A stretch of 64,000 bases of DNA, taken from contig NC_081823.1 in NCBI RefSeq assembly GCF_030704535.1, positions 10,342,501 to 10,406,500 on the forward strand, given 5' to 3'. Under the pieces are notes generated by a model that saw only the letters and a program-made list of their open reading frames with translations, was not told the origin of the DNA and made no database searches. Shown one piece after another: positions 34,426 to 44,322 of the stretch. This DNA is from Vitis vinifera. Taxonomy: Eukaryota; Streptophyta; Magnoliopsida; Vitales; Vitaceae. Every line of letters starts with the position of its first letter. Position 1 is the stretch's first letter. The translations under genes and the position numbers were made by a program.

Positions 34426-35040
34426 TTACATAGGCAAGTATTTCATATAAAATAACTTTGCTGCCATCTTTTCCCGAAACCAGTCCATTCGAGCACTTGT
34501 TAATGACTTCAATGGATGGTTGTGCATTAAGTATTCAACATATTTGATAACAAACATGCCACAATCACCACTGCATGGTACACAAATAATCAATGTTAGG
34601 GCTATTATTAAGGATTAAGTGTATAAGTTATGAAAGTAAATTGAAGATCACTTACTCATTTTCCTGTTAAGGAATATCTTGCAGCCGTTCAATTTCCCAT
34701 TCATGGTAGTTAACTTTTGTGTCACCATGAAACCCATAATATGCTATTGCATTCAATATATGCGGCAACAATTTGGCTAATGGTTTAATGGCAACTTGCA
34801 ATCTTGCATTATTATTGATGCTCATCAATGAGTCATATACATATATAATCCTTCGATGAAGGTGGACAACTCCTAATACCTAGTGACTAGCCCGAACATT
34901 GATGGGGACATACACAATGTCAACATCAGGCCATTTGACAGAATAAAGAGGCTGCAAACCATTGGCATAATCAATAAGAATGTCATTCTCTGGTAATTTG
35001 AATTGGTTCCATTTCTTGCCATGCTTAATCCATCTTCAAA
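34426..35040 (-). pseudogene. Ulp1-like cysteine protease (C48) catalytic domain, broken
   Basis: Two exons read on the minus strand: about 35040-34656 and 34570-34426, with donor GA|GTAAGT at 34655 and acceptor CAG|TGG at 34571. The translation shows the C48 order: VDIVYVPINVRASH (catalytic His), IYVYDSLMSIN (Asp), DIP-stop-QEN (oxyanion Gln region), GDCGMFVIKYVEYL (catalytic Cys) and ending MKYLPM. A TAG at 34880-34882 replaces the Trp after the catalytic His, and a TAA at 34667-34669 replaces the Gln before QEN, so no active protease can be made. In the family such domains cleave SUMO-type conjugates; function in MULEs is unknown. Confidence 0.9.
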
Positions 35041-35051
35041 TTTTTTTTTTC

Positions 35052-35525
35052 TTATTTTTTTTTCTTTTTCTTTTCCTCTCCTAAAGAAAGAAAAACTTTC
35101 TCCAACTCATCATTACGCACCTTGTTTTCTCCTTTAAAGTATGTGTCCCTTATTCGTAATGATTTTTTATCACAGTTTGTAATATGACCAAAACTCAAGC
35201 CCGTAATCTCTTCTTTACGAAATCTTAAGCCCTTTAACTTTAATAAAATCCATATTTCATTGTCTTTTTTGGTTTCACATTGATGAGCAATTTGGGCTGA
35301 AAATCTAAGTTTGGGAAGGAGTAAAAAATGACCAAAACATGATTTTCTAAACATCTCCAATTGTGGTTCAATCAATTTCTTCTTAATATTTTCAATGGCA
35401 ACCAAGTGAGACAAACATGCAATTTTTCCAGGAAAGTACTCCTCTTTAGGTATTTTAGATATAAAAGATAGGAGAGGAGGAGGAATGTCAATCTGCAAGA
35501 TAATAACAAATTGGAAAAATATCAA
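35052..35525 (-). pseudogene. DUF1985 domain of the MULE-borne Ulp1-like protein
   Basis: A minus-strand open frame; the coding part probably starts after a CAG acceptor near 35492 (IDIPPPLLSF). The DUF1985 pattern follows: HLLVLPKLRFSAQ-like (here FLLLPKLRFSAQIAHQ), KKDNEIWILLKLKGLRFRKEEI and TGLSFG, the block found upstream of Ulp1 domains in plant MULE cargo genes. The tail becomes Lys-rich and runs into poly-T sequence at 35041-35070. It is linked to the protease exons to its left by position and strand. Confidence 0.75.
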
Positions 35526-36637
35526 TATAAATTGGGCAAAATTATATTACCAAACTTATCCAACTATGTTAAATCCATCATTTCGTATTACTTCTTAACA
35601 TAGACTTTATTTTCCTATTATTTAAGGATGTCATGTCAAATGCTAATATTCTAAAGATATTATTTTACTAATGCAATTGAAGCTATTATATTTTACTAAG
35701 TTGCAGCTACAAAAAATTGGAGACATTATTCTAGTGTTTATTGAAATTTGAAACAAAACCAAACCATTTTGAAATTGCCACCTGTTGACAATGAACTTGA
35801 TAGCAGTTAAGTTCAGTTTTTTCTTAACATATATATATAAATCAAAATTCTAAATATTTGGATAAAATAATTTCACAAAAATTATATTCAAATACGTTAT
35901 AAATTCATAACAAATAACTTCATTACACAAAATTTCAAAACCTTTTGATGGTAAACTTGATAGTAATTAAGTTTAGTTTTTTCTAATCATTCAAATATTG
36001 CTTTAAACCTTGGACTATAACCTCACTGAGAAAATTTTCAACAATTAGATTATCAATTCATGAAAAATAAATTCATAAAAAAAGGATAATCGATTAAAAA
36101 TGATAAAATTTTAAAAAAAAATCAAAATTTCAAGTAGAAAATTAATGCTTACTGAATCAGTTGATTTCTTCTCATTTTCTGATGACAATGACGAGGTTTC
36201 AAACCTGTCTTTCTTTCACTTCTTTTTTTTCCCAAAATTTTATACCTCTTCTGTTTCGTATTTTTCATCACCGAATTTTTTTTCTTTCTCCATTTTCATG
36301 AACTAAATCAACACACAATATCAGAAAGATGAAAAATAGGGTTTGATTGAAAAAAAAAAAAAAAAGAACCAAAATAAGACACTTAGGGTTTCTTCTCAAT
36401 TCATAGATGAAGATTCATATGTACAGTTCGAAAAACTAAAATCAAAGAATGAAACAATGAAACTTACTTTCTGTTTTTTCTTTGTGTTGTGTTGTCTTTT
36501 TGTTCTCTTGCAATAAACGAAAAAATCCTTCGTGATTTATTTCTCGCAAGTTAACAGATGGAACAAATGAGTTTACAGGGTAAGGAAGAGACACGACACA
36601 AGGGAAAATTGGAGTTGGAGGGAAAATGGGCTAAAAA
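35526..36637 (-). other. 5' part of the Ulp1-like gene and MULE subterminal region
   Basis: AT-rich, probably intronic sequence. A candidate first exon is near 36300-36150 (minus strand), starting around MKMEKEKKF and ending SENEKKSTDS before a GTAAGC-like donor; its frame carries a stop. 35788-35810 and 35953-35975 hold single copies of the TTAAGTT repeat motif. No further domain is visible. Confidence 0.4.
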
Positions 36638-36748
36638 GATAGCTGAGGGGGTATTTTTGTCAGAATTGGGTCATTTTTGAGACTTAAATAAGTGAGGGGT
36701 TAGTTTTGCAATATTGAGGGATTTTTGTCCCTTTTAATCGGTTATCCC
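36638..36748 (-). repeat. MULE right terminal inverted repeat
   Basis: Reverse complement begins GGGATAACCGATTAAAAGG and matches the left TIR through the TGACAAAAATACCCC segment. Outside it is the second copy of the 9-bp duplication. Confidence 0.93.
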
Positions 36749-36757
36749 TAATATTAT

Positions 36758-37371
36758 CAAGACACGTTGCATAACTAGTGTTGAATGTTGGCGTGTGTGT
36801 GTGCGTATGCGCGTGCGTTTTGGGCGAGGAGGGTTGGGGTTGTGGTCTCACTTAGGACAACCTAAGGGTGTGGGCTATGGCATGACGCTAGCTCACCCAA
36901 GGTGCTTTAGGCCTCTCCATTGATAAGTGTAGGGCACCACACCTTTAGAACTTACATACACCCAAGTGCCCAATGGTTTAAGCAAGGTATAGCTGCATGA
37001 AGAAAGCCTGAGCAAAGCATGACAAATGTTAGATGTGGGTTGTATGGCTGCGACAAGTTGGATTAATGTAGGCAACTTGATGCATGGGCTACATGTGAAC
37101 AATTCTACATACATGAGCCATGGGCGTGACCGAGATCATGCGACCCTCCAAAATGTGGTGAAAGACTCTAATTCTAAGCAACAGTGAACTTAGTAAGGCG
37201 TACTTGGGCATACGAGTACAAGACATCTGGGTTGGTTGGCTAAAACACACAGGTTCAAGGAAGGGAAACATGCAGAGACACGAGGTTTGTTGGTTTAGGC
37301 ACAAGACAAAGTCTAGCGAGTAACATCCGGGAGATATAGCCACTCCTAATCTACGAATATGGGGTTGCGTC
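36758..37371. other. Unclassified repeat-like sequence, right of the MULE
   Basis: This continues the host sequence interrupted at 29864. It contains an alternating purine-pyrimidine run GTGTGTGTGTGCGTATGCGCGTGCG (36793-36817) and no recognisable protein family. Short frames on the minus strand lack conserved motifs. Confidence 0.45.
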
Positions 37372-37816
37372 TAGGAACGACAATGGGGTGAGTTTTTTTA
37401 AGTACCCCCCTTTAATGAGATAAGTTTAAAATTTAAGGGCTTAAGATTTTTTTTTTAAATCCAAGACGGGTTCAAGGTGAGTTCGTCTCACCCCATCCAG
37501 CCCCACCTTGATCATATATAAAATTAATTTAATTTAATTTTAATTTTTTATTTTAATATATATAATAATAATGATAATAAAATATTTTTCAATAAAATAA
37601 GTTATAAAAAACTATAATATTTTAATTATTTATTTTTAAAAAGAGTTAAACAGGATGAGATAAGGTGAGTATGGAAAATTTGTATACTCGTCCCGTCCCA
37701 CCCCACCCCATTTATTTTTTTTTAATGGGACAAATATGTGAATTATTTTGAATAAATGAGACAGATGGGTTGGGATGAAAGCGATCCGTCCCGAACCCGC
37801 CATATTGCTATCCCTA
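37372..37816. mobile_element. hAT-like MITE 3 (445 bp)
   Basis: Left end TAGGAACGACAATGGGGTG and right end CCATATTGCTATCCCTA are an imperfect inverted pair of the same consensus as the MITEs at 20086 and 22770. The 8-bp flanks GTTGCGTC (37364-37371) and GTTGTGTT (37817-37824) differ at 2 positions, both C/T. The interior has GACGGGTTCAAGGTGAG, CGTCCCGTCCCACCCC and an A/T-rich core. No coding capacity. Confidence 0.78.
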
Positions 37817-37824
37817 GTTGTGTT

Positions 37825-38740
37825 GTAGAAATGCATAAATACATCATCTGAAACAAGGACAAAGTGTTTGGGACACCTGATAACACCTCAAGAGAAGTTG
37901 CAAGCCTTAAGAAACTACTAAGATAGGTGAAAGAGCTTGGGTTGGATCTCTAATACATGGGTAGTTATTGAGATTTTTTGGCTACCTATTAATACCATAT
38001 TGTACAGGTAAAAGATAAAATGTTTCCATTGACTTAAAACTCGTTTGATAATAATTCTAAGAAGCGATTGTAATCTTCTAGTACTTAAATTTTTTTATTT
38101 TTCAAGTGTTAGAAGAGATAAAAAATACTTTATAAAATCACTATCAAACAGACACTTTGAGTTCGTTTAACAATTATTCTAAAAAATGTTTATAGTTTAA
38201 AAAGTATTTTTTTTTAAATAATAATAAAATGTTTAACAAAATTTAGGAAACATTTTTAGAAATCTGAAAAATCACTTTGTAGTATTGAAAAATTAGTTGT
38301 AGTGTTATTTAGAGAAATACGTGATGAATTATTCTTTTACAAACACTATCAAAGAAAACATTTGTACTAAAAACAATTCAAGTAGAAACTATGCCAACTA
38401 AGAAGCTTTGATTTTTTTTGTGTTGGGCACGGAATTATACAAGTTGAGCTGCTTGTATACTTCGTGTGTTGGTTGCATCGGTGTGGGCTTGCTAGGTCGA
38501 TCTTCACAACATCACACAAAAAAAGAATCTTGTGACAGCTAGCACTATGATGCTTAGGATAGTAAGCATCATAAGAGAGTTGCCCTGCCATCACCAGAAT
38601 TCACCCTTTTTCCTTTTCTACATAAAAACCTTTGCATCTTAAAAGATTACATCTATAGATCACACCCACACATGTTCATTCCACACCAACGTTCATTGTA
38701 TTAATTACAAAAACAAAGTTTCAAACTCCTCCCACTTGGA
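37825..38740. other. Intergenic sequence with possible MITE fragments; 3' flank of copy B
   Basis: About 38040-38370 contains two loosely similar blocks (AACTCGTTTGATAATAATTCTAAGAAG and GAGTTCGTTTAACAATTATTCTAAAAA) of the kind seen in degraded MITEs. 38400-38740 likely includes the 3' UTR of the gene ending at 38741. No gene recognised. Confidence 0.4.
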
Positions 38741-40776
38741 TCATTTCATAAATCTGTAGCTAGGCTTCTCAGTCGTTTTTTTATGCCCAAATTTGTAAGT
38801 TTTGCTAGGGCTGCAGTTGAAGTTACTGTCACCCCCAAAGCCATACTTGGTGCGGTACCCTGGGTAGTCCCTAAAATTAAAGGGCACTTCTTCTATAAGT
38901 CTTAGCCCAACTCTTGAGGCTAGAAATTCCAAATTCCACTCATAAAAGAAGCCATTGCTTTTGTGAGTAATGTGGATTTCTCCATCTATGTGAATCAACT
39001 TCTTTGCATTTTCTAAAAACTGTTGTACCAGCATCCGATGTCGCCTGCAAGAATTAACAATGATATAGAAGGAAAATTTTCATGTAAGAATTGGGAATGC
39101 AGGCTATACATAAATTCAATCCATAGGAGCTTTTCAAAGAAAGAATCTACCAACCAGATCTCATCCTCCCTGGGTTCATCGGGAAAAAATCCAGCGAGTG
39201 GGAAGTTGTAAACAACTCGATCAAAACGCATGCATTTGAATGGGAAAACGTTTGCCATTTTGGTGGCATCAACATCATGCATGACCTTAGCTCCCAAGCT
39301 CCGGAGTTTATCGATGTTGGACAAGGCAAGCCTATAGTTTGTGCTCAAAAACTCTGAAAATTGCAGCTGATGGTCATCAGTTAAGGTCATCAGTTAAGGT
39401 CATAAGACAAACCCCAAATGGGTGCTGGGGCACATGCGAATCAAGGTTTACTCAGGACTAGAATGAGAAAATACCCAAATCAATCAAAATCATGGCATTC
39501 ATGAGAAACACTCAAAGAAGATTACCAACTTATATTTCAGGATTTCTTATTTGTTACCTATAGAATTAAGAGAAGTAGCGGTTATGTTTGTAGCAGAAGC
39601 AAAAGCCACAGCCAAAGACGCAGAGAATGAAAAGTCCCCTTCACCCACCAGCAATATTTTGTACTCACTGCTGTAGTGCTTTATCCATCTTACTCTAAGT
39701 TTTCCTTCCTCTAGGTCTTCTTCTTCACAGCTGCTGTAGTCCCACCAATTTTTTCCTACCACTCCTCTGGTTCGTTCTTCTTTTTCTTCAATTATGTTGT
39801 ACTGGTGGAGCCGTGCAGAAACTTGCTTCTCATCACCTACAACTTGGACTTTAAATTTTGCAGGAATTGTCAGATCCAATGCATCATCAGACCTGGAATT
39901 GCTGCGTGGGTCCAAGCTCAGTGGAAAACCCAGAGAGTTTAGCTGCGATGCACCATTGATGCCTGAGTTGCTGCTTGGGACAGAGCTCAGTGGAAGAGTC
40001 ACTGGATTTGGCTGGAAATGAGATGCACCACTCACGCTAGAGTGGCTGCAGGAGCTAGAGAGTAGTGAAGGATGAGTCTGTATCTTTGGCTGAGCATGAG
40101 AAGTACCACTTGGCCTGGATAGGCCACACGAGTTGGAGCTGAGTGGCTGAGGAGTCTGCACTGGTTTTGGGTAAAAATGGGTTGTGCTGGATTGGCTGCA
40201 TGAGCTAGAACTTAGCTGTTGGTGAGTCTCTAGTTTTGGCTGGACAGGGGATGATACAGTCGTGCTGGAGAGGCCACATGAGCTCAAGTTGAGTGGCTGA
40301 TGAGTCTGCACTGGTTTTGGGTAAAAATGGGTTGTGCTGGATTGGCTGCATGAGCTAGAACTCAGTTGCTGGCGAGTTTCTAGTTTTGGCTGGACAGGGG
40401 ATGACACAGTCGCGATAGAGAAGCCACATGAGCTCGAGTTGAGTTGATGATGAGTCTGTAGTGTTGTCTGAAGACGTGATGCACCACTTGTTTTGGAGTA
40501 GGTGAATGAGCTTGGCTGAAGACGTGATGCACCACTTGTTTGGAAGTGGGTGAATGGGCTAGAGCTAGAGTTAGAGCTAGAGCTCAGTGGAGGCGGAGGA
40601 TGAGTCCGTAGATTTGTCTGCAATGCGTAGTCCCTACATGATCCTAAGCTTGGTGGAGAAGTAATTAGATTCCCCAATCTTGGTGGAGCAATCAGGGGTA
40701 GTTTTTCACTTGGCTTCTTTTTGTCATTTCTTTCACCCCTCAACCAACCAAAAATAATGGAGAGAATTTGACCCAT
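38741..40776 (-). CDS. DUF2431 / BMT5-like methyltransferase-family protein, copy B
   Basis: Exons 40776-39558, 39353-39155 and 39044-38741 (GT-AG; 573 aa). It has the same architecture as copy A: MGQILS N-terminus with a possible myristoylation pattern, a Ser/Pro-rich region with two 50-aa repeats, then the DUF2431 domain with KILLVGEGDFSFS, DRVVYNFPLAGFF, GEIHITHKSNGF and DYPGYRTKYGFGG. It retains the native end GHKKTTEKPSYRFMK. Exon 1 carries an extra copy of the KTSGASRLQ segment relative to copy A. The 199-nt exon 2 is conserved. The second intron uses donor G|GTTGGT in both copies. A and B are recent duplicates; B is the better candidate for the ancestral, functional gene. Enzymatic activity is inferred only from the family. 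Confidence 0.87.
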
Positions 40777-42003
40777 TGAATCACCCTTTCTTCTTCTTCT
40801 TCTTCTTCTTCTTCTTCAAGGAACCTGTAAACATGGAGATGTCCCTTGGCATGAAAACCATGCGGACGTGCATTGCAATGTCAATGGACTTGACACAGGT
40901 CCCACCAACATTGCATTAAATTTTCCTTCTCAGACAAGATAGATAAGGATACCTTTGCCACTTACCGATGAGAAATATAAGGAGATATTACCCAAAATGA
41001 CTAAGTATGAGTTCAAACCTGTAAAGTCTACAAAGCCTATTATATCAGTGTAGCCTGCTTGACTACTCCACTTCCCAAGCCTTTCTCCTCCGTTTTGAAT
41101 TTTGATCCCATAAATGTCTACTTTCAAGTGATGTAGGGTTGTGTGAGTCTTTCTCTACTATCTCAGACGGAGACATTTATGGGGGGCTTTTCAAATCAAT
41201 ATGATTCAAATGCAAAATTCAAATTAGAATGCAAAGGGATCTATTTTGCCAACAAATGAACCAAAAAGCATCTTCACAGTCAAATCTACAACTACTAAAC
41301 ATCTTTTTCCCTGTAAACCTAGTAGAATTTTGATCCAAACAGTATCATTAGCTATAGAAGAACAGGGCTTCTGCATTCACCCCCATCTAAGTTCAACATT
41401 TTGGCAGAATGACAGAAAGGGTAAAAGGGCACCAATATCAATACCATGCATGCAGATGAGCTTGTGAGCTTCGTTGAGCGCAGAGATCCAAGCTGCCAAA
41501 TCAGAGTTTTCCCACCAAAGTTCGGACGAGATCAAACACTACTGATTCTTGGATTGCAGGAAATCCATCGGTGTGGAGTGTGTGAGATGAGAGTTTGTGC
41601 TGAGAATGAAAGGGGGAGCAATATCAGAAGGTAAAGAAGTTTCCGATCATTCGTACATAAGAAGACTTGGGTGGACTTGGCCATTTTTTAATTGGCAAAT
41701 ATGGTACGTGGAGGCACTCCATTTGGATTAATAAAGTGATAAAAGAAAAAAAAAAAAAAAGGAAGATAAGTCCATTTCACCAAAGAATTTGAAACCCAAA
41801 GCAATGAAAGTAATTAAAAATTGATTGATGATGATGATGATGGCTGACCAAACAGCATCTGGTAACCAACGCATGATCATTTCATCACAGCCCTTCGTTT
41901 AGTTTGGACTCTTTGATGATCACACCCTCCGACCCCACCAATCATAAAATTCAGTGAAATGGGAGTGTATAAAGCAAAATAAGATATACTAAAATTATTT
42001 TAA
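38776..42003. repeat. Segmental duplication, copy B (about 3.2 kb, direct)
   Basis: Collinear with 14846-18043 in the same orientation, about 24 kb away, ending at the shared ACTAAAATTATTTTA. Copy B continues past the left breakpoint into the native 3' end of the gene, so copy B represents the undisturbed arrangement. Confidence 0.92.
40154..40453 (-). repeat. Two tandem 150-bp in-frame units in copy B exon 1
   Basis: Units 40154-40303 and 40304-40453 correspond to those in copy A (16197-16496), period exactly 150 bp, so the reading frame is preserved. Confidence 0.9.
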
Positions 42004-43572
42004 TTGAGGATTCTAATTAAACTCAAAAACCTTTCAAAACAAAAACAAGCTTTTTTGTCATAACTTATATTCAGTAGAAACTGACAGTCCAACAACCAAG
42101 AACCATCACATAAAAGCCAAATGCTTTATCATTTGCAATGAACCCCACGATCCATCATTTGAGAAATGAAGGAAATGGAGCTTAAATCTATCCTATCCCA
42201 ACAAGAGTGGAATATAGTGGTACTACCAAAGGCCTTAAAATTTACATGGGCGAGCGTGGATCTGTACCCTCCAAAGTTAAATGGTACCACCTCCACTAGG
42301 CTCAGGCCATTTACAAGGATTTCAGCCCCCTCACTGCTGAGTTTCTTTACATTCTAAAAGAATAAAAGCAATAGCTTCTCATGGGTACTGCATAAAATAA
42401 AAGAAAATAGCTATGATGTTAATGTTCATACTTCCTCATTAATTCACTTGACATATAACCCCATTCATGTCACTAGTTTTCCTTGTTGAAGCACAGAATA
42501 ATTAAGCTTGAAAGGCGGATAATGCCTGCTGAACAGAAATTTCCTCGTCCTTAACTGTACTTGAGAATAAAGGGGGGTGGCAGAACCAAAGGCCCTGCAC
42601 AAACACAAGAAGAGAGCTCCGCCTTGCTAACTAGTAGTAACTCTCCTGTTTCAATTTGTTTTTTGAGTACCATTTCAGCTTTCCTCTTCAAAGAATACTT
42701 AATGGTTAAGAAGTTGGAATATGGAGTCCCAAAACGATAGATAAGTTTGAATGCACTTTTTCTTTTTGGCTGAGACGAAGTCACCAGACCCATTGCAACC
42801 CTCAGCCCTAAGAATACTAGCGTCACAAACTGGGGATGACCAATGGTTACTTTGAGTAAAGAAGAGCTTTTGTGTGGACCTCACATGATATGGCCACCAA
42901 CATTAAGATTTAATGTAAATCCAACTAGGATTCAGCCATCTATTATGCTAATAACATCACTCGCACCACCCAAAAAGGAAAAGTCTACTATAGGAAGAAG
43001 GAAAAGAATGCTGAGAGCAAATTTCTGTCCTAATGATTGTTGGCCTGATCTCAACACGCCACTTTGCAGAGATCTTTAGTTTTGCCATCTGGTCACCATA
43101 ACATAAATTATGTTATCTTAATCCATAACGCCCAACTTTTTTCAAGTACTTTCTTAGTGGGTAAGCATCAATAAACCACATAAAACACTGGTATCACAGA
43201 CCATGACCAGTGTGGTTAAACATACGACCACCCATCAAAACTCCAAGAAACCAAAAAAGAGTCTGAGCCCTTTGTCAAGCTGTTCCTTTTGGAATTTCTC
43301 AGATACCACTGCAATTTCAAAAGCAAAAACATTCAAACCCTACCCATCATTCCACTTATACATCCTTTTTCAGTTCTCAAAAAACAACATATTGGTCCCA
43401 CTGCCACTTAATTAAAAGCTTCTTTTACCCTTTTACTTTAACCCATTATATCAGTTTACTAAAAGAGACCATCTCCATCTTCATCTCCTTCCTCATTACC
43501 TGCTTCAGAGGTTTTTCTTCATAAAACTTCTAAAAAAGCTTGCACTCTCACCCCCAACCCCAGAAGCAAACC
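42004..43572. other. Intergenic region and promoter of the LEA_2 gene
   Basis: No convincing gene on either strand between 42004 and 43200. Close to the LEA_2 start, TTATATCAG (about 43446-43454) could serve as a TATA element, with a CT/TTC-rich leader (43470-43520) before the ATG. Other short frames look accidental. Confidence 0.4.
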
Positions 43573-44322
43573 ATGTCAACTCCTCCACACCAAATTATCA
43601 TCTCACCCCAACCCCATAAGCAAGCCATGTCAACTCCTCCACACCAAATTATCATATCAAAACAAGCCATGAATCAGCATACTCCAGCACCAAATACACC
43701 AGATCCAGGAACCAGAATAGTGACAAAGCAAGCAACACTCCTACGGCAACCTCGCCGAACCAACCCAATGGTATGGTGTTGTGCAATCCTATGTCTAATA
43801 TTCAGCCTTATTCTCATCTTCTTTGGAATTGCTACTTTGATCATCTTCCTCGTTATTAAACCAAAAACCCCTTTGTTTGACATCCCTGGCGTAAGCCTCA
43901 GCAGCGTCTACTTTGACTCACCAGAGTACTTCAATGGTGACTTTACCTTCCTTGCAAATTTCTCAAACCCAAATCGAAAAATCAATGTAAGATTTGAGTA
44001 TGTGTACATAGAGCTCTACTTTTTTGATAGGCTAATAGGAACTCAAACTCTTGAGCCTTTCACTCAGAGACGAAGAGAAACAAGGTTGGAATCAGTTCAT
44101 TTTATATCAAGCTTGGTTTCCTTGCCCCCAAATCTGGGGTTGGAGCTCCGAAGGCAGGTGCAGATCAACAAGGTTACATATAACATAAAAGGAACTTTTA
44201 GAGTGAGAGCTAATCTGGGATTGACGCACTTCTCTTACTGGTTGCATGGAAGATGCCAGTTAGACATGACCGGGCCACCAACAGGAGTTCTAGTCACCCG
44301 AAGTTGCAGAACAAAGAGATGA
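43573..44322 (+). CDS. NDR1/HIN1-like (LEA_2) membrane protein
   Basis: A single-exon 249-aa protein. The frame is open from 43540, but that codon is TTG; the first ATG, with a good context (ACCATGTC), is at 43573. Residues 1-65 are a Pro/Gln-rich cytosolic tail with a duplicated segment (MSTPPHQIII twice) and a basic patch RQPRRTNP. A strong transmembrane helix follows (about 66-96, WCCAILCLIFSLILIFFGIA). Residues about 124-225 form the LEA_2 domain with NFSNPNRKI and YIELYFFDRLIGTQ. It ends CQLDMTGPPTG...SCRTKR. Plant NHL proteins sit in the plasma membrane and some act in defence or stress; which NHL subgroup this is (NHL6-like seems closest) is not settled by sequence alone. Confidence 0.88.
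   Translation: MSTPPHQIIISPQPHKQAMSTPPHQIIISKQAMNQHTPAPNTPDPGTRIVTKQATLLRQPRRTNPMVWCCAILCLIFSLILIFFGIATLIIFLVIKPKTPLFDIPGVSLSSVYFDSPEYFNGDFTFLANFSNPNRKINVRFEYVYIELYFFDRLIGTQTLEPFTQRRRETRLESVHFISSLVSLPPNLGLELRRQVQINKVTYNIKGTFRVRANLGLTHFSYWLHGRCQLDMTGPPTGVLVTRSCRTKR

Larger units (their letters stand above)
29865..36748 (+). mobile_element. Complete Mutator-like element (MULE), 6,884 bp, with transposase and Ulp1 cargo
   Basis: Long terminal inverted repeats (29865-29973 and 36638-36748, about 85-90% matching by eye) share GGGACAAAAATCCCTCAAT and CAAAAATACCCC. A perfect 9-bp duplication TAATATTAT flanks the element (29856-29864 and 36749-36757), the size typical of Mutator elements. Inside are a MURA-like transposase on the plus strand (31003-33468), a repeat array (33769-34260), and a minus-strand DUF1985/Ulp1 protease gene (34426-about 36300). 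This layout matches the Ulp1-carrying MULEs described in plants (Kaonashi type in Arabidopsis and relatives in melon and rice). Confidence 0.95.

Noticed and set aside
42551..43079. Short frames on both strands near 42.6-43.1 kb as a possible gene
   Set aside because: No conserved motif, no plausible splice arrangement, AT-rich surroundings.
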